A stretch of 5,136 bases of DNA from positions 1-5,136 of the forward strand of contig DGTB01000188.1 of assembly GCA_002394185.1 (NCBI GenBank), in the 5' to 3' direction. The position numbers were made by a program, and so were the translations under genes. Within the stretch, counting starts at the first letter, position 1; each line of letters starts with the position of its first letter. This DNA comes from Bacteroidales bacterium UBA4347. GTDB lineage: Bacteria > Bacteroidota > Bacteroidia > Bacteroidales > P3. Below the pieces are notes generated by a model. The model was not told where the DNA came from and ran no database searches. It saw only the letters and a list, made by a program, of their open reading frames with translations. Positions 4,083 to 5,136 of this stretch are shown piece by piece.

Positions 4083-5136
4083 ATGATAGACCTGGGACTT
4101 GACCTCTACCGCACCATCGGCCAATGTGCCGACCGGCTGGGCATCGACGCCTACGCCGTGGGAGGCGTGGTGCGAGACTTCTTCCTCGGCCGTCCCTGTA
4201 CCGACATCGACGTGGTGTGCGTGGGGCGCGAAGAGGGTGGCGAGGTGCACATCGGTATCGAGCTGGCCAAAGCGTCGTCGGAAGCCCTGGGAGGCAGCAA
4301 GGTCTCCGTCTTCAAGAATTTCGGAACCGCTAGTTTCAAATACACCCCAGGGCACGAGGAACGGCGAACGGAGAGGGAGTACGAGCTGGAGTTTGTCGGA
4401 GCCCGCCGCGAAAGCTACAGCCACGATAGCCGCAAGCCCATCGTGGAGAACGGCACGCTGGAGGACGACCAGCGTCGGCGCGACTTCACAGTCAACGCCC
4501 TGGCCGTATGCCTCAACGCCGACCGCTACGGCGAGCTGATGGACCCCTTCGGAGGCATCTTGGACATGAACAACGGCATACTGCGCACACCGCTGGACCC
4601 CGACATCACCTTCAGCGACGACCCCCTGCGCATGATGCGCTGCATACGCTTCGCCACGCAGCTCAACTTCAGCATTGAAGACGAGACGTTTGAGGCGCTG
4701 GAACGCAATGCCCACCGCATAAAAATCATCAGTGGCGAGCGCATCCAGGAGGAGCTGAACAAGATCATGATGACACCCACGCCCAGCAAAGGCTTCGTGG
4801 ACCTGCAGCGCTGCGGATTGCTGCAGCTCATCATGCCCGAGGTGGCGGCGCTCGACATCGTGGAGACGCGCAACGGGCGCGCCCACAAGAATAATTTCTA
4901 TCACACGCTGGAGGTGGTGGACAATGTGGCACGCAATAGCCAGTATCTGTGGCTGCGATGGGCTGCCTTGCTGCACGACGTGGGCAAGACGCGCTCCAAG
5001 CGCTGGGATCCGCTGGTGGGCTGGACGTTCCACAACCACAACATCATCGGCGCCAAGATGGTGCCCGAGCTGTTCCGACGGCTGAAGCTGCCCATGGATG
5101 CGAAGATGAAATATGTGCAGAAGCTGGTAGACCTGC
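4083..5136 (+). CDS. cca: CCA-adding tRNA nucleotidyltransferase with HD domain (C-terminus beyond window)
   Basis: The frame is open from ATG 4083 to the right edge (351 codons); the family is usually about 450-490 residues in Bacteroidales, so roughly the last quarter is missing. It adds or repairs the 3' CCA of tRNAs in the cytosol, using CTP and ATP. The class II head domain is clear: GGVVRDFFLGRPCTDID (27-43) with catalytic Asp41 and Asp43, and EFVGARRESY (103-112) with the third carboxylate. Next come the nucleotide- and tRNA-binding motifs RRDFTVNAL (132-140), DPFGG (154-158), SDDPLRMMRCIRFA (178-191) and ERIQEELNKI (219-228). An HD-type region follows: FYHTLEVVDN (272-281) and LLHDVGKTR (296-304). 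Between the Asp pair and the third carboxylate a charged stretch, TPGHEERRTEREYE (88-101), looks like an insertion. A poly(A) polymerase is the main alternative, since the two are hard to separate by sequence; the HD domain favours the CCA type. The start is preceded by AT-rich repeat sequence, not by a Shine-Dalgarno site. Confidence 0.93.
   Translation, partial: MIDLGLDLYRTIGQCADRLGIDAYAVGGVVRDFFLGRPCTDIDVVCVGREEGGEVHIGIELAKASSEALGGSKVSVFKNFGTASFKYTPGHEERRTEREYELEFVGARRESYSHDSRKPIVENGTLEDDQRRRDFTVNALAVCLNADRYGELMDPFGGILDMNNGILRTPLDPDITFSDDPLRMMRCIRFATQLNFSIEDETFEALERNAHRIKIISGERIQEELNKIMMTPTPSKGFVDLQRCGLLQLIMPEVAALDIVETRNGRAHKNNFYHTLEVVDNVARNSQYLWLRWAALLHDVGKTRSKRWDPLVGWTFHNHNIIGAKMVPELFRRLKLPMDAKMKYVQKLVDL

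Noticed and set aside
4077..5039. Minus-strand open frame of 320 codons
   Set aside because: It is the antisense shadow of the CCA gene, whose plus-strand frame carries all catalytic motifs; long antisense frames are expected in GC-rich genes.

Overview
The window looks like chromosomal DNA of a Bacteroidales bacterium, most likely Prevotella-like. The evidence is a GLUG-type secreted surface protein, two matches to the Bacteroidetes TAnnTTTG -7 promoter element, AT-rich start regions without strong Shine-Dalgarno sites, and lipoproteins and secreted proteins with typical Bacteroidales signals. The genes are GC-rich with C- or G-ending codons, while the one long intergenic region is AT-rich and full of homopolymers. 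The genus is an inference from family resemblance, not a database match.

Layout. Positions 1-1056 (minus strand) hold the N-terminal part of a large secreted GLUG-repeat protein that runs off the left edge. Its probable promoter lies at 1256-1287, giving a long leader. Positions 1141-1557 form a divergent intergenic region with A11, T9, C9, C7 and T9 runs and three separate families of short tandem repeats, two of which have an 11-base period. Positions 1558-3433 (plus strand) form a tightly packed three-gene operon, joined by two 4-base ATGA overlaps: a small secreted YD-like repeat protein, a VTC-domain polyphosphate polymerase-like protein, and a DUF4956 membrane protein. A hairpin with a downstream T9 run closes this operon at 3443-3485, and a new TATATTTG promoter follows at once. 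Positions 3510-4055 encode a MORN_2-repeat lipoprotein. After a 27-base gap containing a 9-base tandem repeat, position 4083 to the right edge encodes the CCA-adding tRNA nucleotidyltransferase (incomplete at the C-terminus).

How the genes may work together. VTC-domain and DUF4956 genes are known neighbours in bacteria. A cytosolic catalytic tunnel domain beside a multi-pass membrane protein recalls the eukaryotic vacuolar VTC complex, which makes polyphosphate and moves it across a membrane. Here the pair is translationally linked to a small exported protein, so a polyphosphate synthesis/export module with a periplasmic or surface partner is a reasonable but untested hypothesis. It is the most interesting content of the window. 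The lipoprotein and the CCA enzyme may share a transcript but show no obvious functional link to it.
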